Origin: Granulicella sp. S190
Lineage (GTDB): Bacteria; Acidobacteriota; Terriglobia; Terriglobales; Acidobacteriaceae
NCBI RefSeq assembly: GCF_009766095.1
Contig: NZ_LMUD01000039.1
Span: 158,381-222,380, forward strand
Length of the DNA stretch: 64,000 nt
Reading direction: 5' to 3'
Shown here piece after piece: positions 30,537 to 40,691 of this stretch. Position numbers and translations under genes: made by a program. The notes beneath the pieces were generated by a model that saw nothing but the letters and a program-made list of their open reading frames with translations, did not search any database and had not been told where the DNA came from. How positions within the stretch are numbered: position 1 is the first letter of the stretch; each line of letters starts with the position of its first letter.

Positions 30537-31895
30537 ATGTACAGTGTGAGTGGCGCACCACCGCCGCAGCCAGAAGGGACACTCCTCATTCGCACCCGCG
30601 CTCGCACCGGTCTCCTCAAAACGACAGCTCTTCTGGCCCTGCTCCTCACCGCGATCCCTGCCGTCCCGTACTCCGTCCAAACCCATCAAGCACTGATCGA
30701 TCTGGCGTGGAAGCAGTCCATCCGCCCCCTCCTGCTCAAAAAATTCCCTACCCTCACCGAATCGCAGCTCCAGGAGGCACACGCCTACGCCTATGGTGGG
30801 AGCGCCATTCAGGACTTCGGCTACTATCCCTTCGGCAACGCCTTCTTCTCCGACCTCACCCACTATGTCCGCTCCGGCGACTTCGTCCTCTCGCTGCTTC
30901 ATAACGCTCATACCCCCGACGAGCTGGCCTTCGCTGTCGGCTCCCTTTCGCACTACATAGGTGACAACTACGGGCACAAATACGCCGTCAATCAGTCTGT
31001 GCCGGTCGAATTCCCTAAGCTTGAAACAAAGTACGGCACCTCGGTCAACTACGCTGAAGACCCTCACGCCCACGTCCAGACCGAGTTTGCCTTCGACGTC
31101 AATCAGCTCAGCAAGCTCCGTTTTGCTCCATCCGCCTACACCAAGTTCGTCGGGCTCGAGGTTCCCCAGCCTCTGCTCCGCAAAGCCTTCTTCGAAACCT
31201 ACGGCCTGCGTCTGCCCGACATCATCGGCAGCAAAGAGACCTCCATCCGCATCTATCGCTACGCCGTCCGCCGCTTCCTGCCCAACATCGCCCGTGCCGA
31301 AACCCTCCTCCACAAAAAGAACTTCCCCACCGATCTTCCCAGCCCCGACCTCGACACACTTGCCAACGATCTCCACCAAGCCGCCGCCGACAACAACTGG
31401 GAGGCCTACCGCAAAAAGCCCGGCATCCGCAGCCACCTCTACGCTGGTTTCATCTTCATCCTCCCCAAGATCGGTACACTCAAGCTCCTCGCCATAAAAG
31501 GTCCCAATCAGCAGACCGAAGATCTCTACATCAAGAGTGTGAATCACTCCATCTCCGCGCTGCGCCTCGTACTCGCGAACTACGACAATATCGGCAACTA
31601 CATCGCCAACCGTGACCTAGACACCGGCGACGTCGTAAAGCCAGGCGCCTATCGCCTCGCCGACGAGACCTACGCCAAACTTCTCGCCACCATCACGAAG
31701 AATCCCGCCAACGTTGTTCCCTTTCAGCTCAAGCACGACCTCATCGCTTACTACGCTGACCCGCAGTCCCCCATCGAGACCAAGAAAAATCCGCAGAAGT
31801 GGGCGCAGTTACAAGCCAATCTGCAGACACTCGCCTCCATGAAGACCATCGGCGAACTCGACCCCGTCCCTGACGAAGTCCTCTCCGCCGACTAA
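30537..31895 (+). CDS. Zinc-dependent phospholipase C-like protein, exported
   Basis: 452 residues. After a hydrophobic signal segment (TALLALLLTAIPAVPY) the exported domain begins with QTHQALIDLAW and contains GSLSHYIGDNYGHKYAVN and DPHAHVQTEF. Their spaced His and Asp residues match the trinuclear zinc site of the PLC/P1-nuclease fold. Enzymes of the fold cleave phosphodiesters, and this subgroup is annotated as zinc-dependent phospholipase C. The C-terminal third (from about residue 280) has no recognised domain. It is divergent from the TlpA-like gene with a 51-bp spacer. Confidence 0.78.
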   Translation: MYSVSGAPPPQPEGTLLIRTRARTGLLKTTALLALLLTAIPAVPYSVQTHQALIDLAWKQSIRPLLLKKFPTLTESQLQEAHAYAYGGSAIQDFGYYPFGNAFFSDLTHYVRSGDFVLSLLHNAHTPDELAFAVGSLSHYIGDNYGHKYAVNQSVPVEFPKLETKYGTSVNYAEDPHAHVQTEFAFDVNQLSKLRFAPSAYTKFVGLEVPQPLLRKAFFETYGLRLPDIIGSKETSIRIYRYAVRRFLPNIARAETLLHKKNFPTDLPSPDLDTLANDLHQAAADNNWEAYRKKPGIRSHLYAGFIFILPKIGTLKLLAIKGPNQQTEDLYIKSVNHSISALRLVLANYDNIGNYIANRDLDTGDVVKPGAYRLADETYAKLLATITKNPANVVPFQLKHDLIAYYADPQSPIETKKNPQKWAQLQANLQTLASMKTIGELDPVPDEVLSAD

Positions 31896-32008
31896 ACCGC
31901 AATAACAATTCCAGCTTCGCACTGAAAAAAATCTCTCCAAATCGAACGCCATAGAGGCCATCTCCTCCTTTTCTTTGCATCCAACCAGTTACACCAACAG
32001 GAGAAGCG

Positions 32009-32563
32009 ATGACGATCGTTCGCACTCACAAATTATTTGCAGCATCCATGGCCGTTCTTGCTCTCATCCCCCTCACCGCCTGTAACAACACCGGCAAGGC
32101 TGCCGCAACCCCGGCAAACTTTACCATCGGCATCAACAACCACTATCTCGACCACTCCGAGTGCCTCTTCACCGACACCCGTTTCCCCTTCGAAACCAGC
32201 GATGCCGAGAAGACAAAGCAGCTCGATGCTCTAGTAAAAAATCTCCTTCTCGAAAAGTCCGTCGAGACCGCCATCCACGTCAGCCGCTATACCGTTGCCC
32301 CTGCGGGAACGCGCTACGCCCCGCGCTTCTGCTACGGCCACCGCGAGGTCACCAGCATCGACAGCTTCACTCCCGTCGCCGTCGCCAACGGCTTCAAAGA
32401 GACCACGATCACCTACAGCTACACCATGAAAGAGGTTCCCGTCTGGGCCGAGAGCAAAGACGTCCAGGCCGCGTTCCCCGCCATGGCCCATGCCATCACC
32501 AGCCAGGCAACCGACAAGATCACCCTCGCTCAAAGCCCCTTAGGCTGGCAGGTCCCCGACTAG
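32009..32563 (+). CDS. Lipoprotein of unknown function
   Basis: 184 residues with CAGGAG 6 bp before the ATG. The signal peptide ends in the lipobox LTAC (Cys at residue 25), followed by an Asn/Thr/Ala-rich stretch, so it should be lipid-anchored. The mature domain has two further Cys (SECLF and RFCYGHREV), which may form a disulfide, and a beta-strand-rich pattern (ETTITYSYTMKEVPVWA). I recognise no family. It lies between the phospholipase-like gene and the amidase gene on the same strand, about 100 bp from each. Confidence 0.75.
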   Translation: MTIVRTHKLFAASMAVLALIPLTACNNTGKAAATPANFTIGINNHYLDHSECLFTDTRFPFETSDAEKTKQLDALVKNLLLEKSVETAIHVSRYTVAPAGTRYAPRFCYGHREVTSIDSFTPVAVANGFKETTITYSYTMKEVPVWAESKDVQAAFPAMAHAITSQATDKITLAQSPLGWQVPD

Positions 32564-32658
32564 TCCCGCAAAAAATCGGCTGGCTTTCTTGCTTCGCGAC
32601 TCCGCAACAATGACCTCTACTCGTTCCCCTGCCGCTACAATCGGCAGTAGAGGAACCA

Positions 32659-34446
32659 ATGTCGAAATCACGTCGAGAATTCCTGACTCAAAGCACACTC
32701 ACGTTACTTGCCTCTGCTTCCGCACTCGCCCAAACTCCCTCGACCCCGGCCACTCCCGGCGCACCGCCAGCCTTCGGCACCTCACCCGCCGTAGGCCCCG
32801 AGGTCACCACCAGCACCTTCGCCGAAGCTGAAAAGCTCATTCAGCTCGCTCTCACCGAGAAGGACCGCGCGCAGGCCGCAGGCAACTGGCGTGTCGCCAT
32901 GGCCCCCCTCTACGAACGCCGCACCGGCCCACGCAAAGTCGCCATCCCTGACGCCGTCGCTCCCTACTCGCTCATCAACTCCATCCTTCCCGGCCAACCC
33001 ACACTCCCGGGGAAAGACGAATTTCTCCGCACCAAATCTGACGCTCCACTCCCAACCACGGACGAGGCCATCGCCTTCTCTCCGGTCCACCAGCTCTCCC
33101 GCTGGATCGAAACCCGCAAGCTCACCAGCACCCGCCTCACCGAGATCTACCTCGCGCGCATCGAGCGCCTCAATCCCAAGATCAACTGCATCATCACCCT
33201 CACCCGCAACCACGCTCTCGCGCAGGCCAAAGCCGCAGATGCAGAGATCACCGCCGGACACTATCGCGGCCCGCTCCACGGAATCCCATGGGGAGCAAAG
33301 GATCTCCTCGACACGGCCAACATCGCCACCACCTGGGGAGCCGAACCCTTCCAGCATCGCGTCCCCACCGCCGACGCCACCGTCACCGAGCGCCTCAACG
33401 CCGCCGGCGCAGTCCTCATTGCCAAGCTCTCCCTTGGCGCACTCGCCCTCAACGACATCTGGTTCGGCGGCCAGACCATGAATCCCTGGCTCACGGAAGA
33501 AGGCTCGAGCGGCAGTAGTGCAGGCCCCGGCGCAGCCACCGCCGCAGGCCTCGTCGCCTTCTCCATCGGCAGCGAAACCGGAGGCAGCATCGTCAGCCCA
33601 TCCATGCGCTGCGGCGTCACCGGCCTCCGCCCCACCTATGGCCGCGTCCCCCGCACAGGAGCCATGACCCTCTGCTGGTCCCTGGACAAACTCGGCCCCA
33701 TGGCCCGCAGCGTCGAAGACACCATGCTCGTCCTCAACGCCATCACCGGACCAGACGGCCACGACGTAGCCTGCGTCCCCAGCAAGCTCGACTTCGACGC
33801 CCAAGCCCCTATCAAAAATCTGAAGGTCGGCTACTTCCCTCAGTGGATGAAGGAAGCACCCGCCACCGACGTAGACCGCGCCGCACTCGCAGCCATCACC
33901 ACGCTTGGCATGACGCCCGTCGAGGTCACCCTCCCCGACTGGTCCTTCGACAATCTCGACCTCATCCTCTTCGCCGAATCCGCCGCAGCCTTCGAAGAGA
34001 TCACCCTCAACCATCAACTCGACCTCCTCAAAGCCCAGGTCCCGGACGCCTGGCCTAACACCTTCCGCCAGTCCCACTTTCTCTCCGCAGTCGACTACGT
34101 CCAGGCCGACCGGCTCCGCCGCATGGTCGCCGTGGAGATGGCCCGCATCATGTCCGAAGTAGATCTGCTCCTCGTACCCTCCCTCCGCGACGAGATCCTC
34201 ACCATCACCAACTTCACCGGCCACCCCTCCCTCACCCTCCGCGCCGGCTTCGTCGAAGTCTCCGAGCCCCGCAGCGACTGGGCGCCCGACCCCACGAAAC
34301 CGACGCCAAAGTTCAGCACCCCACGTCGCGTCCCGCATGGCATCACCCTCATCGGTCGCCTCTTCGATGAAGGAACCATCGCCCGTGCCGGCCTCGCCCT
34401 CGAACGCCACTTCAACGTAGCCCACGAAACCCCACCCGGCTTCTGA
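32659..34446 (+). CDS. Amidase-signature enzyme, probably Tat-exported
   Basis: 595 residues. The N terminus KSRREFLTQSTLTLLASASA is a twin-arginine-type signal. The amidase-signature Ser-cisSer-Lys triad is intact: Lys in GIPWGAKDLLD, cis-Ser in GSSGSSAGPGAA and the nucleophile Ser in SIGSETGGSI. The region KSRR to about residue 140 precedes the core and is longer than in GatA. The enzyme should hydrolyse an amide bond in the periplasm; GatA (Glu-tRNA amidotransferase) is excluded by the export signal. Its substrate is unknown. The C-terminal part DEGTIARAGLALER is typical of amidases in Acidobacteria. Confidence 0.88.
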   Translation: MSKSRREFLTQSTLTLLASASALAQTPSTPATPGAPPAFGTSPAVGPEVTTSTFAEAEKLIQLALTEKDRAQAAGNWRVAMAPLYERRTGPRKVAIPDAVAPYSLINSILPGQPTLPGKDEFLRTKSDAPLPTTDEAIAFSPVHQLSRWIETRKLTSTRLTEIYLARIERLNPKINCIITLTRNHALAQAKAADAEITAGHYRGPLHGIPWGAKDLLDTANIATTWGAEPFQHRVPTADATVTERLNAAGAVLIAKLSLGALALNDIWFGGQTMNPWLTEEGSSGSSAGPGAATAAGLVAFSIGSETGGSIVSPSMRCGVTGLRPTYGRVPRTGAMTLCWSLDKLGPMARSVEDTMLVLNAITGPDGHDVACVPSKLDFDAQAPIKNLKVGYFPQWMKEAPATDVDRAALAAITTLGMTPVEVTLPDWSFDNLDLILFAESAAAFEEITLNHQLDLLKAQVPDAWPNTFRQSHFLSAVDYVQADRLRRMVAVEMARIMSEVDLLLVPSLRDEILTITNFTGHPSLTLRAGFVEVSEPRSDWAPDPTKPTPKFSTPRRVPHGITLIGRLFDEGTIARAGLALERHFNVAHETPPGF

Positions 34447-34498
34447 GCCGGATGGGAGAACTTCCGCCGACCATCGAGAGACCACGGGCGAAGCCGGT

Positions 34499-34538
34499 AC
34501 ACAAGTCACGAAGTGGCCGCCGCCCGCGCAAGGCAAAC
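34499..34538. repeat. REP-like element, third copy
   Basis: GTCACGAAGTGGC (34505-34517), preceded by TACACAA and followed by CGCC and then CGCGCAAGGCAAAC. It lies 50 bp after the amidase stop. The match to the 45953 copy extends for about 35 bp with a few differences. Confidence 0.65.
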
Positions 34539-34590
34539 GTGAACCAGAACCTCTCGTCGCGCAATAAGACAAACACTACGCCTCGCTATA

Positions 34591-35145
34591 ATGGCGCCCA
34601 TGGAAGAGCTAAAGCCGAGACCGAAGCAGCTGGCCACATGGGCACTTGCAGGCGCGTTCCTGGCGACAAGCTCCTATCTCCTGGTCTTTGTGCCGATTCC
34701 ACGGCTCCCCTCCCACGGGCACGGTCTTTGGGCTCTGCTCTGGATGAATCGACTGCGATTCGTCGCGTTCTTCACCCCCCTTGCTCTCGGACTTGCGATC
34801 TCCCAAGTTGCGGAGCGGCGGTTCAATCGCGGCTTCCACGATGACCTCTGGAGCGAGGCTGAACTCGAGCCCGTAAAGGCGTTAGTCGCAAATCCAATTT
34901 GGCGTTGGGCGAGCCTGATCTTATGCTGCTTCGGTCTCCTGGCAATGATCTTCAGTAACAACCCCAAAACCCACTTTAGCGGGATACTGTTCTACGTCTT
35001 CCTAGTCCCTACTCAGACAGCCATGCGTATCCGCCAGCTAGTCACCTCGAGAGTAAAGACAACCGGTGTATTCAGGGACTGGAAAAACGTCAAGCCCATT
35101 CGCTCCGACCACTGGGGCCAACAGCCGATTCCTCCCTCTGAATAG
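34591..35145 (+). CDS. Membrane protein of unknown function
   Basis: 184 residues (181 from the in-frame ATG at 34600). Three or four hydrophobic segments are evident near residues 17-35, 55-70, 105-122 and 128-143, with charged loops between them, so it is an inner-membrane protein. The C-terminal 40 residues are hydrophilic. No motif or family is recognised and there is no clear ribosome site. It follows the amidase and a REP-like element and precedes another unknown gene, with which it may be cotranscribed (121 bp gap). Confidence 0.6.
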   Translation: MAPMEELKPRPKQLATWALAGAFLATSSYLLVFVPIPRLPSHGHGLWALLWMNRLRFVAFFTPLALGLAISQVAERRFNRGFHDDLWSEAELEPVKALVANPIWRWASLILCCFGLLAMIFSNNPKTHFSGILFYVFLVPTQTAMRIRQLVTSRVKTTGVFRDWKNVKPIRSDHWGQQPIPPSE

Positions 35146-35266
35146 AATCTGTTATCCATGAGCAGAGGTACCCACTTAGATACAGCGAGCAAGAAACGCT
35201 TCGCACCTGACAGCTTCTGCATCACAATGCCGTATCGCTCGTAAACCTGGGGTTGGGGGTACGGAT

Positions 35267-35809
35267 ATGCCATCTACTGATTATTTTGAAGAGCTATACG
35301 GTGTCACTGAAGAGCGGGCTCTCAACTTCTGGGCCTCCAATCTTCATGAAGCGATAGGAAATAAGCAGTGGTCCCAAATCCGCGACTCGACAGGGGTATA
35401 CCTGGCCAGCGTCTTGGGTCACTTCTGCCTGCAATCCGTAGATCGCGCCGAACTGCTCTCTCCAGACTACAACCCGGATGACCGGGAGTTTCGGCAGTTT
35501 GCCGACCTTACTCAGATCGCCGAGATGATGATGCGACAACTCACCAGCGCAAAAAATCCTCTCTGGATGGAGTCAGCCGGTGCGCACATTCTTCTCTACG
35601 CCGGCTTCTTTCAAACCCAGAATAAGCACCGACACAACATCGCCTTCTACTCCGCCATGGGCAGAGAGTGCTATCTCATGGCGGCAGTAGGCAAGCGGGC
35701 GTCCATGATGAAACAGATGGCGGCAGGCTTCAGCCAATACCTCTTTCATCTGGCCAGCCTCCATCAACATCTGCGCGAAAGCAGATACCTGATAAGAACG
35801 GTGAACTGA
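35267..35809 (+). CDS. Protein of unknown function, predicted helical
   Basis: 180 residues. The sequence is mostly amphipathic helix (for example TDYFEELYGVTEERALNFWA, FADLTQIAEMMMRQL and MKQMAAGFSQYLFHLASLH) with no signal peptide or membrane segment, suggesting a soluble cytoplasmic helical bundle. No catalytic motif is seen. GGGGGTACGG lies upstream of the ATG but is a poor ribosome site. It is convergent with bioR, 73 bp apart, and so sits at the edge of the biotin locus without obvious functional connection. Confidence 0.6.
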   Translation: MPSTDYFEELYGVTEERALNFWASNLHEAIGNKQWSQIRDSTGVYLASVLGHFCLQSVDRAELLSPDYNPDDREFRQFADLTQIAEMMMRQLTSAKNPLWMESAGAHILLYAGFFQTQNKHRHNIAFYSAMGRECYLMAAVGKRASMMKQMAAGFSQYLFHLASLHQHLRESRYLIRTVN

Positions 35810-35882
35810 AGTTGTCTCGAACCTGCGCATGTTGGGGAGCGGCTGCGAAGACGCCAGCTGTTCTTTCAGTGTGTTGCTTCCT

Positions 35883-36503
35883 TCACCCTGTTGCACGCTC
35901 TAAGCCTCGTATGTGCCTCTGAAGCAGAGCTACCCCCTTTGAAAAATCCCCTGTCCTTAAAGCATCGACAATCTGACGGTGATCGTGACTTGACGTGGGT
36001 CTCCAGCCCGCAGAACGCGTTGCAGAAAATATGATTCGGGAGTTGGCGAGTTGAAGCTCATCGAGCATCTCGAGCAATCTTGGCATTTTGCATGGCGCGA
36101 TCAGCTCACTGTGAAATGTTCGGTTGGCCCGTTCCCATTCGATGATTGTTTGTGCGTTGTCTCCAACCAGCATCGCGCGTTCGATCTTCTCGAAAGAGGC
36201 GGCATTCAACCTCGGGGCGGCATGTGACAGCGCCAAGGTCTCAAGGGAAGCACGAATCTCGACGATTTCCTGCATGGAGAAGTGATTGAGAGGGGCCACG
36301 CGCATCCCACGCCGAGGTTCACTTACTAGCAGCCGTCGCGCGCGTAAAAGCTGAAACGCTTCTCGGACCGGCACATGGCTCGACTCAAATTCCTCTGCGA
36401 TACGGTCCTGGCGAAGTGGGACCCCGGGAGAAAGTTCCCCAGTAACGATTCTCTCGGCAAGCGTGTGTGCAATTCGTTCCGCCAGCGATTCATTTCTCGT
36501 CAT
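35883..36503 (-). CDS. bioR: BioR-type GntR/FCD repressor of biotin synthesis
   Basis: 206 residues. The N-terminal winged helix is typical GntR ([44 protein letters not shown]), and the C-terminal helical domain is FCD-like ([30 protein letters not shown]). Family alone would not give a function. The call rests on the divergent bioBFDAZ operon and the perfect TTATCTATAA box between them, which is the known BioR operator of Alphaproteobacteria (TTATMKATAA). It should repress the bio operon, probably in response to biotin status. A second TTATC/GATAA palindrome sits 10 bp before its start, compatible with autoregulation. Confidence 0.85.
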   Translation of the reverse strand: MTRNESLAERIAHTLAERIVTGELSPGVPLRQDRIAEEFESSHVPVREAFQLLRARRLLVSEPRRGMRVAPLNHFSMQEIVEIRASLETLALSHAAPRLNAASFEKIERAMLVGDNAQTIIEWERANRTFHSELIAPCKMPRLLEMLDELQLANSRIIFSATRSAGWRPTSSHDHRQIVDALRTGDFSKGVALLQRHIRGLERATG

Positions 36504-36512
36504 AATTGTAGA

Positions 36513-36525
36513 TTATCTCTGATAA
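36513..36525. promoter_or_regulatory. bioR: TTATC-TCT-GATAA palindrome before bioR
   Basis: A perfect 5-bp inverted repeat with a 3-bp centre, 10 bp upstream of the bioR start codon. It shares the TTATC half-site with the BioR box but has a longer spacer, so binding by BioR is possible, not established. Confidence 0.4.
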
Positions 36526-36576
36526 CTCTTCCATCAAATTGCTATAGTTCGAAAAGTCCGTTGCGAATGGGGCTGA

Positions 36577-36586
36577 TTATCTATAA
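36577..36586 (+). promoter_or_regulatory. BioR operator overlapping the bio-operon promoter
   Basis: TTATCTATAA matches the published BioR consensus TTATMKATAA at every position. It overlaps a TATAAT (36582-36587), the likely -10 box. A possible -35 TTGCGA lies at 36561-36566 with 15-bp spacing. Bound repressor would block RNA polymerase. The box is 44 bp upstream of the bioB start. Confidence 0.88.
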
Positions 36587-36629
36587 TTTTGCCCTTCGGC
36601 CGAGAGACGCTTACAGGAGATTTCAATTC

Positions 36630-37637
36630 ATGAAGGACGAACCCACTTCTGCGTCCCATACGCCCGTAATTCCAGCGCATATCTCTTCGGCGCGTTGGAC
36701 CTCCACGAGCGCGCGTGCGCTGTATGAGCTGCCGTTCAATGACCTCCTGTTCCGGGCCCATTCTGAATATCGCGAGAACTTTGATCCGAACCGGATACAA
36801 CTCAGCAAATTGCTCAGTGTAAAAACCGGAGGATGTCCGGAGGATTGCGGTTATTGTAGTCAGTCTGCACGCTATGAAACCGGACTGACGGCTTCGAAGT
36901 TGATGGAGGTGGAACACGTCCTATCCGAAGCACGCAAGGCAAAGGACGGTGGAGCCACACGCTACTGCATGGGAGCTGCCTGGCGTAGCCCGAAGCCGCG
37001 CGACATGGAGATGGTTGTCACTATGGTCCAGGGCGTGAAAGCGCTCGGCCTTGAGACATGCATGACGTTGGGAATGCTGTCGCCGCAGCAAGCTGAATCC
37101 CTTGGTGCGGCTGGACTCGATTACTACAACCACAACATCGATACCTCCGAACGGTTTTATCCGAAGATCATCACCACAAGAAGCTTCGGAGACCGTTTGG
37201 AGACCCTCGAAAATGTCCGACAAGCAGGGATCAAGGTTTGCGCCGGCGGCATTATCGGCATGGGCGAAACGGCTGAAGACCGCATCGACATGCTGGTGAC
37301 GCTTGCAAATCTGCCCTCCCCGCCCGAGAGCGTGCCGATTAACATGCTCATACCGATTCCGGGATCGAAGCTTGCCGATGCAGCGCCGGTTGATCCGATC
37401 GAATTCATTCGGATCATAGCGCTCGCCCGAATCCTCATGCCGAAATCTCATGTCCGCCTATCAGCCGGACGGAAAAGCATGTCGGACGAATTGCAGGCCC
37501 TCTGCTTTTTTGCTGGGGCTAATTCGATCTTTGTCGGTGACACTCTCCTGACGGCCGCCAACCCCGGAGAAGACCGTGACAGCAGTCTGCTTCGTCGCCT
37601 CGGATTAACTCCAGAGGCAATGAGCACCATCGAATGA
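36630..37637 (+). CDS. bioB: Biotin synthase
   Basis: 335 residues from the ATG at 36630, preceded by ACAGGAGA. The radical SAM cluster motif is CPEDCGYC within [18 protein letters not shown]; the [2Fe-2S] ligands and family motifs follow ([41 protein letters not shown] with the Arg ligand). It inserts sulfur into dethiobiotin. It is the first gene of bioBFDAZ and overlaps bioF by 4 bp. The short N-terminal extension ([18 protein letters not shown]) and the gene order resemble those of Rhizobiales and Brucella. Confidence 0.96.
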   Translation: MKDEPTSASHTPVIPAHISSARWTSTSARALYELPFNDLLFRAHSEYRENFDPNRIQLSKLLSVKTGGCPEDCGYCSQSARYETGLTASKLMEVEHVLSEARKAKDGGATRYCMGAAWRSPKPRDMEMVVTMVQGVKALGLETCMTLGMLSPQQAESLGAAGLDYYNHNIDTSERFYPKIITTRSFGDRLETLENVRQAGIKVCAGGIIGMGETAEDRIDMLVTLANLPSPPESVPINMLIPIPGSKLADAAPVDPIEFIRIIALARILMPKSHVRLSAGRKSMSDELQALCFFAGANSIFVGDTLLTAANPGEDRDSSLLRRLGLTPEAMSTIE

Positions 37638-38779
37638 TGCCGGAACGGCTGGCTCGATATGAAGTGACGCTCGGGCAGCTCGAACGCAAAGGTCGAAGGC
37701 GCGCCCTGGCGCGGCAAAGCGGTATCGACTTCACCTCGAACGATTACCTTGGCCTTGCCGGATCGGCTCGACTCCAAGCGAGCGTGATCTCCGCTCTCGA
37801 CAGGGGAGTGCCGGTTGGAGCAGGCGGATCGCGGCTCCTTCGCGGCAATCATCCCGAGCATGAGGCGCTGGAAGAGGAAGCGGCCGCATTCTTTAACTCC
37901 GAGCAGATGCTGTATTTCGGCAGTGGCTATACCGCGAATGTCGCCATCCTCTCAACTCTGCCGCAACGCAATGATCTGGTTGTCTATGACGAGTTGATTC
38001 ATGCGAGTGTGCATGCGGGAATTGCAGCGGGGCGGGCCACAGCAGTCGCGGTGCCCCATAATGACCTCGACGCATTTGACGATGTCGTCCGCAAGTGGCG
38101 TGAAGCGGGCGGCAAGGGACATCCCTGGATTGTGGTCGAAAGCCTGTACTCGATGGATGGCGACAGGGCTCCCCTGATCGGACTTGCAGGCGTGTCCGAT
38201 CGTTACGACGGATTTCTTCTGATCGATGAAGCTCATGCAACGGGCGTTCACGGTGCAGATGGTCGTGGTCTCTCGACCGAGCTGGAAGGGCGCGACAATG
38301 TCGTCGTGCTCCATACCTGCGGCAAAGCGCTTGGCGTATCCGGCGCGCTGGTCGGAGGGAGCCGGATTCTTTGCGACTATCTCGTCAATCATGCGCGCCC
38401 TTTTATCTACGCGACTGCACCCTCTCCGCTTGCCGCTGCCAGTGTTCGCGAAGCCCTGCACATACTTCCGGAGGAACCGGAGCGGAGGCAAGAGCTTCAC
38501 AGGTTGATCGTCTACGCCAACGAACAGATCGCCACTCATCTTGGGATTGAAGGCAGCGGTTCGCAGATACTCCCCGTCATTATTGGCGACAGCGCGCGCA
38601 CCTTGCGCATCGCCCAACAGATGCAGGCGGATGGGTTCGACATCAGAGCCATCCGGCCACCCACAGTTCCCGCGAACACGGCTCGGCTGCGAATCGCCAT
38701 TACATTGAATGTCGATCTCCCAAGTGTGTCCCGCATGTTCGAGCGGCTGGCACAGGTGATGACGAAGGAGCAGCCGTGA
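37634..38779 (+). CDS. bioF: 8-amino-7-oxononanoate synthase
   Basis: 381 residues. The enzyme belongs to the alpha-oxoamine synthase family of PLP enzymes: [15 protein letters not shown] near the N terminus, [30 protein letters not shown] with the PLP Asp, and the Schiff-base Lys in [11 protein letters not shown] at about residue 231. It condenses pimeloyl-ACP (or -CoA) with alanine to form 8-amino-7-oxononanoate. The start overlaps the end of bioB (ATGA) and the end overlaps the GTG start of bioD, so translation is coupled through the operon. Confidence 0.95.
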   Translation: MMPERLARYEVTLGQLERKGRRRALARQSGIDFTSNDYLGLAGSARLQASVISALDRGVPVGAGGSRLLRGNHPEHEALEEEAAAFFNSEQMLYFGSGYTANVAILSTLPQRNDLVVYDELIHASVHAGIAAGRATAVAVPHNDLDAFDDVVRKWREAGGKGHPWIVVESLYSMDGDRAPLIGLAGVSDRYDGFLLIDEAHATGVHGADGRGLSTELEGRDNVVVLHTCGKALGVSGALVGGSRILCDYLVNHARPFIYATAPSPLAAASVREALHILPEEPERRQELHRLIVYANEQIATHLGIEGSGSQILPVIIGDSARTLRIAQQMQADGFDIRAIRPPTVPANTARLRIAITLNVDLPSVSRMFERLAQVMTKEQP

Positions 38780-39414
38780 ATCTGAGACTGGTCATCACAG
38801 GTACTGATACAGGGATTGGCAAGACGGTGTTTTCTGCCGCACTGACCGATGCGCTCGGTGCCTGCTATTGGAAACCTATTCAATCCGGCCTTCACGAGGA
38901 GACCGACAGCGAGACAGTCCTCCGACTCGGCCGAATATCCTCACAGCGCATTCTTCCCGAAGCCTGGCGGCTCAAGACGCCGGTTTCACCACACCTGTCA
39001 GCAGAACTTGACGAGGTCACGCTTGATCCCGATGCGCTACAGCCGCCCGAGACTAACTTGCCTCTCATCATCGAAGGGGCCGGCGGATTGCTCGTTCCGC
39101 TGACCCGTCACAAAACTTTTGTAGATGTCTTTGCGCGCTGGCAGATTCCGGTTGTCCTCTGTGCCCGAACCGGTCTCGGAACCATTAACCACACACTCTT
39201 GTCGCTGGAAGCGATGCGGCAACGGCGGATTCCAATCCTGGGTGTTGCATTTATAGGGGATGCTTATCCCGACACGCCACGAATCATCGAGGAGATGGGA
39301 GATGTGCGGATCCTTGGCAGGCTACCCCGGCTGGAACCATTGACGCCCGATAGTCTACGCCGAGCATTTCGCGAAAACTTTGACACCTCATCCTTTCGGG
39401 AAGTGATCGCGTGA
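38776..39414 (+). CDS. bioD: Dethiobiotin synthetase
   Basis: 212 residues starting at GTG 38776. The P-loop is GTDTGIGKT near residues 9-17, followed by the substrate lysine in WKPIQSG and the second nucleotide motif [11 protein letters not shown]. It closes the ureido ring of biotin from 7,8-diaminopelargonate, CO2 and ATP. Both ends overlap neighbours by 4 bp (bioF and bioA). Length and motifs are normal for BioD; the C-terminal part ([12 protein letters not shown]) is slightly divergent but nothing essential is missing. Confidence 0.95.
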   Translation: MNLRLVITGTDTGIGKTVFSAALTDALGACYWKPIQSGLHEETDSETVLRLGRISSQRILPEAWRLKTPVSPHLSAELDEVTLDPDALQPPETNLPLIIEGAGGLLVPLTRHKTFVDVFARWQIPVVLCARTGLGTINHTLLSLEAMRQRRIPILGVAFIGDAYPDTPRIIEEMGDVRILGRLPRLEPLTPDSLRRAFRENFDTSSFREVIA

Positions 39415-40691
39415 TGCGCTCTCATCCGCCGTCCCCTATCTGGCACCCCTTTACTCAACACGCACTCGATCCCGTAACCACCAGGATCGTCAGAACGGAG
39501 GGGGCCTATCTCATCGACGAACATGACCACTCGGTTCTCGATGCGATCTCCTCCTGGTGGGTGATTACGCATTGTCACCGGCATCCGATCATCATGGAGG
39601 CGATTCGTACAGCAGCCGAGACCTTCGATCAGATCATCTTCGCGGAATACACCCATGAGCCCGCGGAAGAACTGGCGCGAGAATTGATCCGGTTAGCTCC
39701 GCCCGGCCTCAAGCACGTCTTCTATTCCGACAGCGGCGCCACTTCGGTCGAAGTGGCGCTAAAGATGGCACTGGGGTTCTTTCATAATGCTGGCGATCCA
39801 CGCTCGCGCATTGTCGTCATGGAGCACGGCTACCACGGCGATACAATCGGCACGATGTCCGCTGGCGAGCGTGGCGTCTTCAACGCTGCTTACAGCCCAC
39901 TGCTCTTTAACGTGGAGACCATTCCTTTTCCTACACCGGGTCGTGAACAAGAGACGCTGGATGCCTTCGAGCGCCTCTGCTATGGACAGGAAGTGGTTGC
40001 GTTGCTGGTTGAGCCGCTTATCCTCGGCGCCGGCGGCATGAAGATGTATCCACCGTACGTCCTGACTGAGTTGAAGCGAATTGCCGAGTGCTACGGAAGT
40101 TTGTTGATCGCGGACGAAGTCATGACTGGCTGGGGACGAACGGGCACTCTTTTCGCCTGCGAACAGGCGGGCATCACGCCAGACATTCTATGCGTCTCCA
40201 AGGGCATTACAGGAGGTGCGCTTCCTCTTGCTGCGACCCTATGTTCGGCCGAGATCTTCGACGCGCACCTGTCATCGGATCGCCGCAGAACATTCTTCCA
40301 TTCCAGTTCCTACACGGCCAACCCGATTGCTTGCGCGGCGGCGGTTGCCAACCTCATCGTCTGGCAGAATGAACCGGTTCTCAAACGTATCGAAGCACTG
40401 GAGAAGATGCACCGTGAAAGACTAGAGCCATTCCGTACTGATCCACGCTTCATCAACGTCCGACAGAGCGGTACCATCGCGGCTCTCGACCTCGATGTTT
40501 CGACATCGGGCTATCTCTCTGACGTCGGGCTCCAGCTTAGAGCTTTCTTTCGACATAGAGATCTCCTCCTCCGTCCGCTCGGCAACGTGATCTATCTGAT
40601 GACACCATATTGCGTGACGCCTGAGGATCTCGACCGGGCCTATGCCGCCATTGATGAAGCAGCCGAGGTCTTCGGAAGGGCCAGAAAGTGA
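39411..40691 (+). CDS. bioA: Adenosylmethionine-8-amino-7-oxononanoate aminotransferase
   Basis: 426 residues of a class III PLP aminotransferase. BioA-type N terminus is [18 protein letters not shown]; then [42 protein letters not shown], the PLP Asp in [14 protein letters not shown] and the Schiff-base Lys in CVSKGITGG (about residue 264). It transfers the amino group of SAM to the keto acid made by BioF. Overlaps of 4 bp with bioD and bioZ. Other class III aminotransferases are excluded by the HPFTQH start and the operon. Confidence 0.95.
   Translation: MMRSHPPSPIWHPFTQHALDPVTTRIVRTEGAYLIDEHDHSVLDAISSWWVITHCHRHPIIMEAIRTAAETFDQIIFAEYTHEPAEELARELIRLAPPGLKHVFYSDSGATSVEVALKMALGFFHNAGDPRSRIVVMEHGYHGDTIGTMSAGERGVFNAAYSPLLFNVETIPFPTPGREQETLDAFERLCYGQEVVALLVEPLILGAGGMKMYPPYVLTELKRIAECYGSLLIADEVMTGWGRTGTLFACEQAGITPDILCVSKGITGGALPLAATLCSAEIFDAHLSSDRRRTFFHSSSYTANPIACAAAVANLIVWQNEPVLKRIEALEKMHRERLEPFRTDPRFINVRQSGTIAALDLDVSTSGYLSDVGLQLRAFFRHRDLLLRPLGNVIYLMTPYCVTPEDLDRAYAAIDEAAEVFGRARK

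Noticed and set aside
30510..31547. 345-codon minus-strand frame over the zinc phospholipase-like gene
   Set aside because: Low-complexity Val/Glu/Gly-rich antisense of a well-supported gene with signal peptide and zinc ligands.
32782..34572. 596-codon minus-strand frame over the amidase gene
   Set aside because: Very long but Gly/Asp/Glu/Ala-biased antisense translation; the opposite strand has the full amidase catalytic triad.
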